Source: Serpula lacrymans var. lacrymans S7.9 (Eukaryota > Basidiomycota > Agaricomycetes > Boletales > Serpulaceae). From it: DNA of 64,000 nucleotides. Position 1 is the stretch's first letter; each line of letters begins with the position of its first letter. Location: positions 858,715 through 922,714 of the forward strand of contig NW_006763296.1 of assembly GCF_000218685.1 (NCBI RefSeq). Direction: 5' to 3'. Both the position numbers and the translations under genes were made by a program. The notes beneath the pieces were generated by a model, which had not been told where the DNA came from, ran no database searches, and saw nothing but the letters and a program-made list of their open reading frames with translations. Shown here one piece after another: positions 10,574 through 21,011 of this stretch.

Positions 10574-12992
10574 ATGACCACCATCGCTGCACCCGCCACC
10601 ATGGTCAACAACACCGTGAACGTCAGATGCGCTGTTTATGACCACAATAACAGGTGGGCCAGAGATGTCTCGCTCGTGGTATCTTCCCAAACACTGGTCG
10701 CAGAGTTGAAGGAGAAGGTCAAGGAGGCCATGGCGCCCAATTTTGACCACATCGCTCCGAGCAAGCTCACTCTGCGGAGGAGGGTCAGCGACCTGATGTC
10801 GCTCTCCCATCACGATGTCGAAGAATTTACCGATGATGAGGCACTGCTCGTGTGGCTGCCTGATCCTGCCAACGACATCCCCAGTCAGTGACCAACAAAG
10901 CCTATTCGTTCGTTGCCATTAGGCTGATTAACCTTCTCAGCTACAGCCCAGGACTTTACCTCTGTTAGTTCTCGTTCTAATCCAGACCGCGATTTAGTCA
11001 CTTTCAAATATTCTGGCCAAGTTTCCAGCGTCAAGTGGGATCGGGCGGTCACCGAGAATGAATTTGATCGGAATGGATGCCTCCAGCAACCTGCAAAGGA
11101 TATAGTGGACATGGTGAGACGACCGCCGGATGGCGAGTCAAAGCTGTCACTCTCCGCCGTTGCTGCAGTTCTCCCTCAACTCTCGACGAGAGAAGGCAAG
11201 ATGCACGATTTTGCCAAGTTGTTCGATAACTTATTTGACGAGAATAGCTCTGCTCCCCCATATGTGGCCTGGAATCTTGAGTTGGCCCATTTCGCTTTCG
11301 CTGCTGCACACTCGGTGTCACCGTGTGAGCGTGGACAGGTAATGGAGGGGGAGACACGTCGCTTGGTGCTCGACTGGTTCGAGACATTTTGGATGAAGGA
11401 GGTTGACAAACTTGGCTGCATTTAGTGAGTAGCTGATCATACGACAGAATGTATCTCATTTTGCTGCTTAGTAACGAAGCTATCCCTTTCCCTGTTATCA
11501 TTCATCTAACCCAGGAAAACGAGAGACGCAAGTATACACCGCGACCTGATGCTACCTTCTTACAGCACGGTATCCCTCGTATTCTGGTCAAAATTGATTC
11601 GCAATGCAAGAATCTGGATGAGTACCGGCTCAATGTCTATGCGGCGTGTGTGCTACGGCGCATAGCGCGCCTCGGAGAGGATGATCGCGTCAAAGACGAA
11701 TATGACAAGAATGTTTTCCTCATGGCTGTGTTCTTCTCTGAAAAATGGGAAATAAATCGCTACTTTTTCTTCATGGACGATGATGATAAAGTACGTCTGA
11801 AGACATCCATTTGGGCTAGTCCTAACTATGGGTTCTGTTTCCAGGTCTGCCGTGATCTGAAAACTTTTGATATGGGGGATCCTTTTCAATTAACGCATTT
11901 CCTGCGTGAGTTCTACAATTATGCATTCTACATCGGAAAAGGAGGAGCCCTGAGGCCAGATATGGAACAAATTTGGGAGAAGATTGTCGGAAGTATCAAA
12001 AAGAGTTTTCATACTAATGACCACTTGAACACCGGGGATAGTGACAAACAATGTAGTCAGCGAGGGGGTCCGGGTTCAAAGCAATATAGCGCCATGGACA
12101 TCCGCAACGTGATGACTGACGCTCTCAAAGGAACGTGTTTCCAGTTACAAGTAGATCCCGAGGGTTTTGCCCCCCTACATGAGGCAAGTGTTTGAAGACC
12201 TGTGTCCTGCTTTGCGCTAATAAATTGGAGCAGTTACCGGATCATATAGCAGAGGCAAGAGACTCCAACGGAAAACGACTTATCGTGAAGCTTGTCCGCA
12301 AACCGAGCAATGAGCTCTCCTTCCTCAAGGAATTATCCAAACAAAAAACTCCACTTAACCATGTCGTGCCCTTGGTTGAAGTGGTCGTGTCGGAATTGGG
12401 ACCTTTGCTTATTCTCAAAAGGGGGAACACACTTTCTACGTTTGGGTATATTCACAAGGACAGATCCGAGCGGCTGAGCCGCGAGCTTGTAGAAGGTGTT
12501 GCCTTCCTCCACGCGCAAGGGATTGCGCACCTAGATATCAAGCCTGACAATCTTATCTGTACCTTTGACACCGAGAGGCTCCTTATTATTGACTTTGATA
12601 TAGCCATGAAGTGCAGTGGTGCAGATGACATGGTCGCAAGGTCCTGTGGGACTCTGGAATGGAGCGCTCCGGAAATTGTGCTCGACGCTGACAAGCCGCC
12701 ATGGGCGTTCAGTCCTATACGAGCGGATCTGTGGTCCTGTGGGAGGGTTTTGCAGTTCGTTGGTGGGATGGTGGATGAAGGCGGATATTCTGGCTTTAGA
12801 CAGCTCATCAAGATGCTTCTGGACAAGGATCCGAGACGGCGGCCGTTGCTACATTCAGTGGATAAGGAACCGGTTTCGTGGACAACTGATCAACTCCTGG
12901 AAGCATTCGGGTGTCAAGCGAGTGGTAACGAGATTCAAGAGACAGTGCATGGCGTTCACAACCTGAAAAGGCCTCGCGATGATTCGGGTTAA
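10574..12992 (+). CDS. Crinkler (CRN) N-domain plus protein kinase fusion
   Basis: Five exons (10574-10883, 10941-11424, 11472-11790, 11845-12183, 12231-12992) give 737 residues with every phase closing. Residues about 12-100 form the ubiquitin-like CRN header seen in Crinkler proteins (VNVRCAVYDHNNRW, then VAELKEKVKEA, then a DEALLVWLPDP end). A middle region of about 370 residues is unrecognised. The C-terminal third is a Ser/Thr-kinase fold with KRLIVKLV (putative ATP lysine), HLDIKPDN catalytic loop (about residue 583), IIDFDIAM with DFD in place of DFG, GTLEWSAPEI and DLWSCGRVL. The last intron has a GC donor (12184-12230). CRN-kinases are known from oomycetes and chytrids and, more rarely, other eukaryotes. 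No signal peptide is visible, so an intracellular role is more likely than a secreted one. A transposon copy starts 5 nt after the stop codon. Confidence 0.83.
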
Positions 12993-12997
12993 GGCGG

Positions 12998-14807
12998 TGT
13001 CGATGATGAGAACTGCTGTTAGAAAACCACACACAAAAACAAACTAACACACAATCCTCCCAGATTCCATGGAACTTGTTTATGGGCTTTGCCTCCTAGA
13101 ACAGTGGGTGCTCTGGTTGTTCGTGGGGTGGTACATATAATGATCCTTCAAAGTAAAACCCAGAGATGTATGGGTGTGGGTTTTGAGGAGGAGGGATAGT
13201 TGAATTATAGAGGATAGGGGCTTAGTGACGAGTATGGACAAGCACTACCTTGCTAATTATAGCACAAGGTAGGTTTGAGAACGACAAGATGACAAGGTTC
13301 CCAGTGATAGCAGGCTCCTGATGCACAAACTATAGTGCTCAGAAGGACTCTAATCAAAAGGGATGATAAAGACTTCAAAAGTGACAAGTGACGATGACAG
13401 CAGTTAACAGTGGTAGCAGTGGGAAGTGTTGTGACCACACTGGATCACAAGTAGTAGTGAGTAGTGAACTTGAGATTAGAGAGGAAGTCTGGATTCAAGT
13501 TCTTGTTGTTTTTTTACAAGGTAAAATACAGGGATTTATATAGTGAAAGAAAAGTAGGTTATGCACAGTATAGCTGTGCAAAAAGAATGAGAAAGAACTT
13601 GAAGGAAGGAATGTACGCTGACAAATCCTGCGTAGGTAGTACAGGATAAGATTGTCAAAAAAAGGAAAAGAAAGGGATAGAACAATGAATGCTGTGAGTA
13701 ATGTCATAGGTTTGTACAGCCATAAAGTAAAGTCCAATAGCAAAAAAAGAGCAGGAAAATCATGATGTCACGGGAAGATGCAGTAAAAAAAGAGCAAGGC
13801 AAAACACTATCAGTATCAATACAGTTCCTTTATTGTCAGTCAGGCATTCTAAAAAAATATGTGTCCATAAAAATGATTCAAAAATCAAAAATAATCACAC
13901 TGTAAATGAATGTTCTGCTGAAAAAAAAGAAACTGGAGCCACCAGTCCACCACCTAGTCCAAATCCGACAGTTCCATGGCCTTACCAATGGACTGGTTGT
14001 GTTGGACCACCTGATCAAACCAGGGAGGGAGAGGAGTAGCTCCAATTTGGAACAAGTGAGTCCCAGGCAGCGTGTGGTAGGTGTAGCTGTAGCGAAGACG
14101 ATGGACAAAAGGTAAGTGTACCCAAGTGAATGGGACAGTGATGTACATAGGCAACGCAAGGGGATGAACCTTCTCCAGCTCAAAAACTACCCACCCATGC
14201 TCCAACCAGGCGAGACGAGCGAGCGATATTTTGATGGTATATGATGGAAGATCGATATCATGAAGATGGACCTGTTGCCCAACTTGGACCGGCTGCCAGG
14301 GCTTTGCTGATATCAGCAGTGGCATGTGGTGGTCGACAGATCAGCGACGGAAGCAGATAGAGAGTGGTGACATCAGATATGGTGGAAGAGCAAAGAAGAT
14401 GAGGAGGAGGAGGGTGGAGGTGACTAGGAGGTGAACTAAAGTGGGGATCCAGAAACGACTGTCGGGTGAGAATAAAAAGGAGAGGAAGGGGCCCATGGTG
14501 GGGCTAGGCAAAGGAAGGGGAGTAAGGGAAACGACAAAAGCGAGGGCGCAATGCAATGTGTAGCCAGTGGCAACGCGAAAATTTGCCGAAATGCCGAAAC
14601 GCGGAAAGTACCGAATGGAAAAGCAAAGGTGAGCGTGACTGAATTGCCTAATAGAGGTGGTGCTGATCAGCCACAGATTCGGAAAAGGCAATATTAATTA
14701 CTATTCCACGTGGCACTGTGCCTGTGTGGCGCAAAGGCGAGTCTTTTTGAATATTCGCTTCGTTATTGACACCTGTCCATGCTACCAATCAACTTTGGTG
14801 CATGACA
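12998..14807 (-). mobile_element. LTR-like element copy A (1810 bp)
   Basis: Full-length copy of the family also seen at 17461-21959 and 18628-20447. In the orientation of its internal frame it starts TGTCATGCACC (at 14807) and ends ATCATCGACA (at 12998), so it is bounded by TG and CA. The internal frame homologous to the 180-codon frame of copy C lies about 13954-14495 and carries one in-frame stop at about 14341-14343. Flanks (GCGG left, ATGT right) do not show the 4-bp duplication expected for a fresh insertion, so this copy is old or rearranged. It begins 5 nt downstream of the Crinkler-kinase stop codon, so it must supply that gene's 3' untranslated region. Confidence 0.85.
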
Positions 14808-15004
14808 ATGTGCCGGTTTCCAGGTTTCCAGAGTTTTCCCAAAGTCCAAGCTCAACTCTCATTTTGCTGTCCACATTGACACTATGTCAGAATCAATCAT
14901 CCTGTACACTTGCCCTGTTGTTGAAGACGAGTCCAATCTAATGATTCAACCATTTAACCTGTCAATATGTTTTACTGGTGGTGTACCTGATAAAATTGGA
15001 TAAT

Positions 15005-15076
15005 GACCAAACCAGGGATTGAACCTGGAACCTTCTGGATACATGCCAGCTGCTCTACCAATTGAGCTATATGGCC
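15005..15076 (-). tRNA. Degenerate tRNA-like gene (TGT anticodon position), possibly a SINE head
   Basis: 72 nt folding as a complete cloverleaf: acceptor GGCCATA/TTTGGTC (one T-T mismatch), D-stem GCTC/GAGC, anticodon stem GCTGG/CCAGA, five-base variable loop, T-stem CCAGG/CCTGG. The internal Pol III promoters are intact: A box TAGCTCAATTGG and B box GGTTCAATCCC. The anticodon loop is CATGTAT, so the anticodon position reads TGT (threonine) but base 33 is A instead of the nearly invariant U, and the first anticodon-stem pair is mismatched. It is therefore probably a tRNA pseudogene or the head of a tRNA-derived SINE. It sits inside a transposon island, which favours the SINE reading. Confidence 0.7.
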
Positions 15077-15114
15077 AAGGTTACAATGTAGGATCTTAAA
15101 CATGACATGCAACC

Positions 15115-15894
15115 ACGGACATCTTACACAGAATAGCTGCTGCATACTGGGCTGGCTTACAAATCAGAGGTATTATCCTATGGGGTATTGGTATGTCAGA
15201 GTATATTCTAACAGTACCTGCATTGCGCATTCCTTGGGGTGAAATTGTGAGTTTCTTGGCTTTATAATCTTGACTGACAGTACTGATTTCCCCACCCCCC
15301 TCTTTTGTAGCCTTTAAAATTAACGGTCACTCTACCTAATGAGTGGACAGGCCTGACTCCCATTTTCCAAATGTCGCCAATCAAGTTTTTGTTTAGTAGA
15401 AGGGACATGCATACAGGAGCAGGAGCGTCAAGTAATAGAGATGTAAGTCTATTGTTTTAATCCAAATATATTGCTCACTCCCTGCAGAACATTAACCGGC
15501 CAATTCCCTTCCTCCCCCTCCAGTTGTCATTTGATCCTGGAAGCAGTCAGTGCTGGATCAACTTAGTGGCCGGGGTTCAGACTTGGTTGCTTGTGGATGT
15601 GGTTTACCGTTGTTGCCATGCTTGGATTTGGGGCCAAGAAGCATTTTGGATGGCATTTGTGGCCGCATATCCAGATTTTCCTGCTGGTGACTGGTCTGGT
15701 TGGAGCTCAAAGATTTTGCTGGAAGATTTATTTCTCAACAGTTGGATGGCTGAAATGAACAATAAAAACCCTCAGCATTCAGTAGAGGGTGTAGCTTATA
15801 GCAAGCAGATTGCTCATGTAGCTGCTAGGGCCATCATCTCGCAGGATTTTCAAGATCTGCTCATACTTTCCTGCCAGCACCGCATCTTTTGATT
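15115..15894 (+). CDS. Unrecognised TE-island protein (at least three exons, 5' end not found)
   Basis: I do not recognise this protein. Three exons join in phase: from about 15115 to the GTGAGT donor near 15248, then from the acceptor near 15310 to the GTAAGT donor near 15442, then from the acceptor near 15488 to TGA at 15892-15894. Characteristic segments are IILWGIGMSEYILTVPALRIPW, GSSQCWINLVAGVQTWLLV and HAWIWGQEAFWMAFVAAYPD. No ATG was found for the first visible exon, so more exons may lie upstream or the gene is truncated. It is Trp-rich and splice sites are clean, which argues for real coding. Its position among transposons suggests a mobile or multicopy family, but no transposase motif is visible. 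Confidence 0.42.
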
Positions 15895-16702
15895 AATTAG
15901 AATTTTGACATGCTTTTGTAGTCCTTTTGTACATGCTCTTGTTGTTGTACTTAGTGGTGATTGTCTTACATGTTTTGAGGTATCTGGTGGCACTAGGATT
16001 ATATTACTGTGAGCAACCCGAAGCGTCTGATGAGGTTTTGCAGTTTGCTACAATATATATACAATGTTGTGAACTTCCAATATATATATTGAATGCAAAG
16101 CTATTCTTAAGGCCTGAAACATTATATCTGTAAGGATTATATCTTGGAAATTTTTACAGGCATAGCAATAGTGCAAATTAATGACTCTCATAGATCTCAG
16201 AAATATTTGAAGTTATCGTTCAGGCAGGCGCACTCACCAGGCCACTATAAAATCTTTTTTATTTGGCTGTTGCCAGCAACCGACAGGGCTCATGCAGGAC
16301 ATAAATAAAACTTTATTTCTACTTTTTTGTCAAATATTATTAATTACACTACCTGTTTTGGTGGTGTAAAGATTCAGTGTGTAGCAATGTGATGTCCGTG
16401 TAGTTCAGTGTTGACATTCCACTATGTACAACATTACGCAATAGCCTTGTTCAAGGTCCATTTTGAAGGGACCTTGCTTAAAGCACTTAAACCCCAGGAT
16501 CAAGGCAGTCCAGCTTTCAGCTGGGCCACATCATCTATCTTGAAAATAGCCAAAGAGCAGACCTGGAGATCACCGGGCTGATATTTTGGTATATTCCTCA
16601 AAAAATTGAATTAAACAACTCCAACTATAATCAGTGCTTCAATCTTATGTGCTGCAATCCTGGGTGCCACCCCGTCAGCTTTCCTTTGCTCTTGTGCAAG
16701 TC
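15895..16702. other. AT-rich spacer in transposon island
   Basis: About 0.8 kb with TA-dinucleotide runs near 16050-16090 and no supported gene. Short frames at 15927-16133 are not convincing. Confidence 0.4.
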
Positions 16703-17460
16703 ATGGCGCACTCTGATGACAAACATGACACTAGCGACTCTGACAATCCCAGCGATTTCATCACCACTGATACAAGCTGTCAGACAGCATCAGAACACAC
16801 TCTTCAGAAACAAGGTAATCTCCCTAGACCTGCCCAGATCAACTGGACCAATTCTCATACAGATATACTGGTCGAGTGGCTGGAAAAGCACCCTAAATAC
16901 AGATATGTTCTTTTTTCAGATTCTACTGCCATTGCAAAAAAAGAAAACTGGGAAGTGTTGAACTACCAAGTACATGAAAGCTTCATTGCATCGAAGGATA
17001 GCAAGGCATGTTTTTAAACATGACTCTAATGTCGATCTCCGTGTTGCAGTTGATCATCATTGCAAATATTTTGGCAAAGCAGTCCAAAATCATCTAACAA
17101 TATAAGTACATATATTTTCTCTCCAAGTATCTGCTCACATCCTGTTAGCCTCAGCAAAACATACAAGGGACATTTGCGTGACTTAGGGTCAACTGGGAGC
17201 GGCCTTATATCAGGAGACCTGTCTGATGATCAATTCAATAGTCTTATTGGTATGTTTTTTTTTGATTTTTATTTACAGGTTCTATGTACTGATTTGAAAA
17301 GAATGTGTTCAGGCAAAGTTCCATTGGTGGGACAGCCTGAATGCATTCTGGAAGTCCTCTCTGAAGTACAATGCCAAACTGGCGACTGCTGCGCATGGTC
17401 AAGATCTTGCTACTCAGGCCACAACAATCCTGTTCTCAATGAGAGGTGATGATGGGGCAA
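16703..17460 (+). CDS. TE-associated Myb/SANT-like protein, 3' end truncated by an insertion
   Basis: Starts at ATG 16703 (an in-frame ATG also exists at 16634). The first exon carries an acidic Ser/Thr/Asp stretch, then INWTNSHTDILVEWLEKHPKYR and LFSDSTAIAKKE, the layout of the Myb/SANT-like N-terminal domain common in multicopy basidiomycete proteins. After two introns it continues with LSKTYKGHLRDLGSTGSGLI, and a further exon begins KFHWWDSLNAFWKSSLKYNA and reads to about 17455. Copy BD of the LTR-like element starts at 17461 and cuts the frame, so the C-terminus is lost or replaced by element sequence. Splice boundaries in the middle are approximate. DNA binding is inferred from the fold only. 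Confidence 0.45.
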
Positions 17461-18938
17461 TGTCAATGATGAGAATTGTAGTTAGAAAACCACACACAAA
17501 ACAAACTAACACACAATCCTCCCAGATTCCACAGAACTTGTGTATGGGCTTTGCCTCCTAGAATAGTGGAGTGGTCTGGTTGTTTGTGGGGTGGTACGTA
17601 TGGCGATCCTTCAAAGTAAAACCCAGAGATGTATGGGTGTGGGTTTTGAGGAGGAGGGATAGTTGAATTATAGAGGATAGGGGCTTAGTGACGAGTATGG
17701 ACAAGCACTACCTTGCTAATTATAGCACAAGGTAGGTTTGAGAACGACAAGATGACAAGGTGACAAGGTTCCCAGTGATAGCAGGCTCCTGACATGCAAA
17801 CTGTAGTGCTCAGAAGGACTCTAATCGAAAGGGATGACAATGACTTTCAAAAGTGACGAGTGACAATGACAGCAGTTAACAGTGATAGCAGTGGGAAGTG
17901 TTGTGGCCACACTGGATCACAAGTAGCAGAGCAGTGAGCTTGAGATTAGAGAAAAAGTCTGGATTGGAGTTCTTGTTGTTTTTACAAGGCAAAATACAGG
18001 GGTTTATATAGAAAAACAAAGGGAGGCTATGCACAGTATAGCTGTGCAAAAAAAATGAGAAAGAACATGAAGGAAGGAATGTATGCTGATGAATCCTGTG
18101 TAGGTAGTACAGGATAAGATCATAAAAATAAGGAAAAAAAAGGGATGAAACGAAAAATGCTGTGTAAGTAATGTCACAGATTTATACAGCCATGAAATAA
18201 AGTCCAAAAACAGAAAGAGAGCAAGAAAATCATAAAGTCATGGGAAGATGCAGTAAAAGAGGATAAAGAAAAACAATATCAGTATCAACACAGTTCCTTT
18301 ATTGTCAGTCAGGCATTCTAAAAAAAATATGTGTCCATAAAAATGATTCAAAAATCAAAAATAATTGCACTGTAAATGAATGTTCTGCTGAAAAAAAAGA
18401 AACTGGAGCCACCGGTCCACCACCTAGTCCAAATCCGACAGTTCCATGGCCTTACCAATGGACTGGTTGTGTTGGACCACCTGATCAAACCAGGGAGGGA
18501 GAGGAGTAGCTCCAATTTGGAACAAGTGAGTCCCAGGCAGCGTGTGGTAGGTGTAGCTGTAGCGAAGACGATGGACAAAAGGTAAGTGTACCCAAGTGAA
18601 TGGGACAGTGATGTACATAGGCAACGCTGTCATGCACCAAAGTTGATTGGTAGCATGGACAGGTGTCAATAACGAAGCGAATATTCAAAAAGACTCGCCT
18701 TTGCGCCACACAGGCACAGTGCCACGTGGAATAGTAATTAATATTGCCCTTTTTGAACTTGTGGCTGATCAGCACCACCTCTATTAGGCAATCCAGTCAC
18801 GCTCACCTTTGCTTTTCCATCCGGTACTTTCCGCATTTCGGCATTTCGGCAAATTTTCGCGTCGCCACTGGCTACACATTGCATTGCGCCCTCGCTTTTG
18901 TCGTTTCCCTTACTCCCCTTCTTTTGCCTAGCCCCACC

Positions 18939-19481
18939 ATGGGCCCCTTCCTCTCCTTTTTATTCTCACCCGACGGTCGTTTCTGGGTCCCCATTTTAGT
19001 TCACCTCCTCGTCACCTCCACCCTCCTCCTCCTCATCTTCTTTGCACCCCCACCATTTCTGATGTCACCACTTCCTATCCGCTTCCGTCACCGATCCGTT
19101 GACTACCACGTGCCACTGCTGATATCAGCAAAGCCCCGGCGGCCGGTCCAAATAGGGCAACAGGTCCATCTTCATGACGTCGATCTGCCATCATATACTA
19201 TCAAAACATTGGTCGCTCGTCTTGCCTGGTTGGAGCGTGGGTGGGTAGTTTTTGAGCTGGAGAAGGTTCATCCCCTTGCGTCGCCCATGTTCATCGCTGT
19301 CCCATTCACTTGGGTACACTTATCATTTGTCCATCGTCTTCGCTACAGCTACACCTACCACACGCTGCCTGGGACTCACTTGTTCCAAATTGGAACTACT
19401 CCTCTCCCTCCCTCGTTTGATCAGGTGGTCCAACACAACCAGTCCATTGGTAAGGCCATGGAACTGTCAGATTTGGACTAG
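18939..19481 (+). CDS. Open 180-codon frame inside the LTR-like element
   Basis: I do not recognise this product. The ATG sits in a strong context (CCCACCATGGG). Residues about 14-33 form a hydrophobic helix (FWVPILVHLLVTSTLLLLIF), followed by a soluble-looking region with HLHDVDLPSYTIK, ERGWVVFELEKVHP and YTYHTLPGTHLFQIG and a C-terminus KAMELSDLD. The frame could extend upstream in phase to 18744. Copy A keeps the same frame apart from one stop; copy BD keeps it open on both sides of the nested insertion. Several differences between copies are conservative (Val/Ile, Arg/His), hinting at selection on protein. Not proven coding. Confidence 0.42.
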   Translation: MGPFLSFLFSPDGRFWVPILVHLLVTSTLLLLIFFAPPPFLMSPLPIRFRHRSVDYHVPLLISAKPRRPVQIGQQVHLHDVDLPSYTIKTLVARLAWLERGWVVFELEKVHPLASPMFIAVPFTWVHLSFVHRLRYSYTYHTLPGTHLFQIGTTPLPPSFDQVVQHNQSIGKAMELSDLD

Positions 19482-19891
19482 GTGGTGGACCGGTGGCTCC
19501 AGTTTCTTTTTTTTCAGCAGAACATTCATTTACAGTGCGATTATTTTTGATTTTTGAATCATTTTTATGGACACATATTTTTTTAGAATGCCTGACTGAC
19601 AATAAAGGAACTGTATTGATACTGATAGTGTTTTGCCTTGCTCTTTTTTTACTGCATCTTCCCATGACATCATGATTTTCCTGCTCTCTTTTTGCTATTG
19701 GACTTTACTTTATGGCTGTACAAACCTGTGATATTACTCACAGCATTTATTGTTCTATCCCTTTCTTTTCTTTTTTTGACAATCTTATCCTGTACTACCT
19801 ACGCAGGATTCGTCAGCGTACATTCCTTCCTTCATATTCTTTCTCATTCTTTTTGCACAGCTATACTGTGCATAGCCTACTTCTCTTTTAC

Positions 19892-19898
19892 TATATAA
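19892..19898 (+). promoter_or_regulatory. TATA-box-like motif near the 3' end of element C
   Basis: TATATAA about 550 bp before the CA end of the copy, consistent with the U3 promoter of an LTR driving transcription out of the element. No start site can be seen directly. Confidence 0.35.
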
Positions 19899-21011
19899 AC
19901 CCCTGTATTTTACCTTGTAAAAAAAAAACAAGAACTCGATTCCAGACTTCTTCTCTAATCTTAAGTCCACTTCTTACTGCTACTTGTGATCCAGTGTGGT
20001 CACAACACTTCCCACTTCTACCACTGTTAACTGCTGTCATCGTCACTCGTCACTTTTGAAAGTGATTGTCATCCCCTTCGATTAGAGTCCTTCTGAGCAC
20101 TACAGTTTGTGCGTCAGGAGCCTGCTATCACTGGGAACCTCGTCACCTCGTCATCCTCGTTGTTCTCAAACCTACCTTGTGCTACGATTAGCAAGGTAGT
20201 GCTCGTCTATACTCGCCACAAACCCCCTATCTTTCTATAAATTCAACTATCCCTCCTCCTCAAAACCCACACCCATACATCTCTGGGTTTTACTTTGAAG
20301 GATCATTATATGTACCACCCCACGAACAACCAGAGCACCCACTGTTCTAGGAGGCAAAGCCCATAAACAAGTTCCATGGAATCTGGGAGGATTGTGTGTT
20401 AGTTTGTTTTGTGTGTGGTTTTCTAACAACAGTTCTCATCATCGACAACGCAAGGGGATGAACCTTCTCCAGCTCAAAAACTACCCACCCATGCTCCAAC
20501 CAGGCGAGACGAGCGAGCGATATTTTGATGGTATATGATGGAAGATCGATATCATGAAGATGGACCTGTTGCCCTATTTGGACCGGCCGCCGGGGCTTTG
20601 CTGATATCAGCAGTGGCACGTGGTAGTCAACGGATCGGCGACGGAAGCAGATAGAGAGTGGTGACATCAGATATGGTGGAAGAGCAAAGAAGATGAGGAG
20701 GAGGAGGGTGGAGGTGACGAGGAGGTGAACTAAAATGGGGATCCAGAAGCAACCATCAGGTGAGAATAAGAAAGAGAGTAATGGTCCCATGGTGGGGCTG
20801 AGTAAAGAAGAAAAAAATAATGGAGGACGATGAAAGCGAGGGTGCAATGTGTAGCCAGTGGCGAAGCAAAAATTTGCCAAAATGCCGAAATGCAGAAAGT
20901 ACCAAATGGAAAAGCAAAGGTGAGTGTGACTGGATTGCCTAATAGAGGTGGTGCTGATCAGCCACAAGTTCAAAAAAGGCAATATTAGTTATTATTCCAC
21001 GTGGCACTGTG

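Larger units (their letters stand above)
18628..20447 (+). mobile_element. LTR-like element copy C (1820 bp), nested insertion with 4-bp TSD
   Basis: Starts TGTCATGCACC at 18628 and ends ATCGACA at 20447. It is flanked by ACGC at 18624-18627 and ACGC at 20448-20451, while the uninterrupted sequence in copy A contains a single ACGC in the same context (GGCAACGCAAGGGG). This proves insertion into copy BD with a 4-bp duplication. TG...CA ends plus a short duplication are LTR hallmarks, so it may be a solo LTR. It also holds an open 180-codon frame (18939-19481), a possible polyadenylation hexamer AATAAA near 19605 and a TATATAA box at 19892-19898. Confidence 0.9.
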
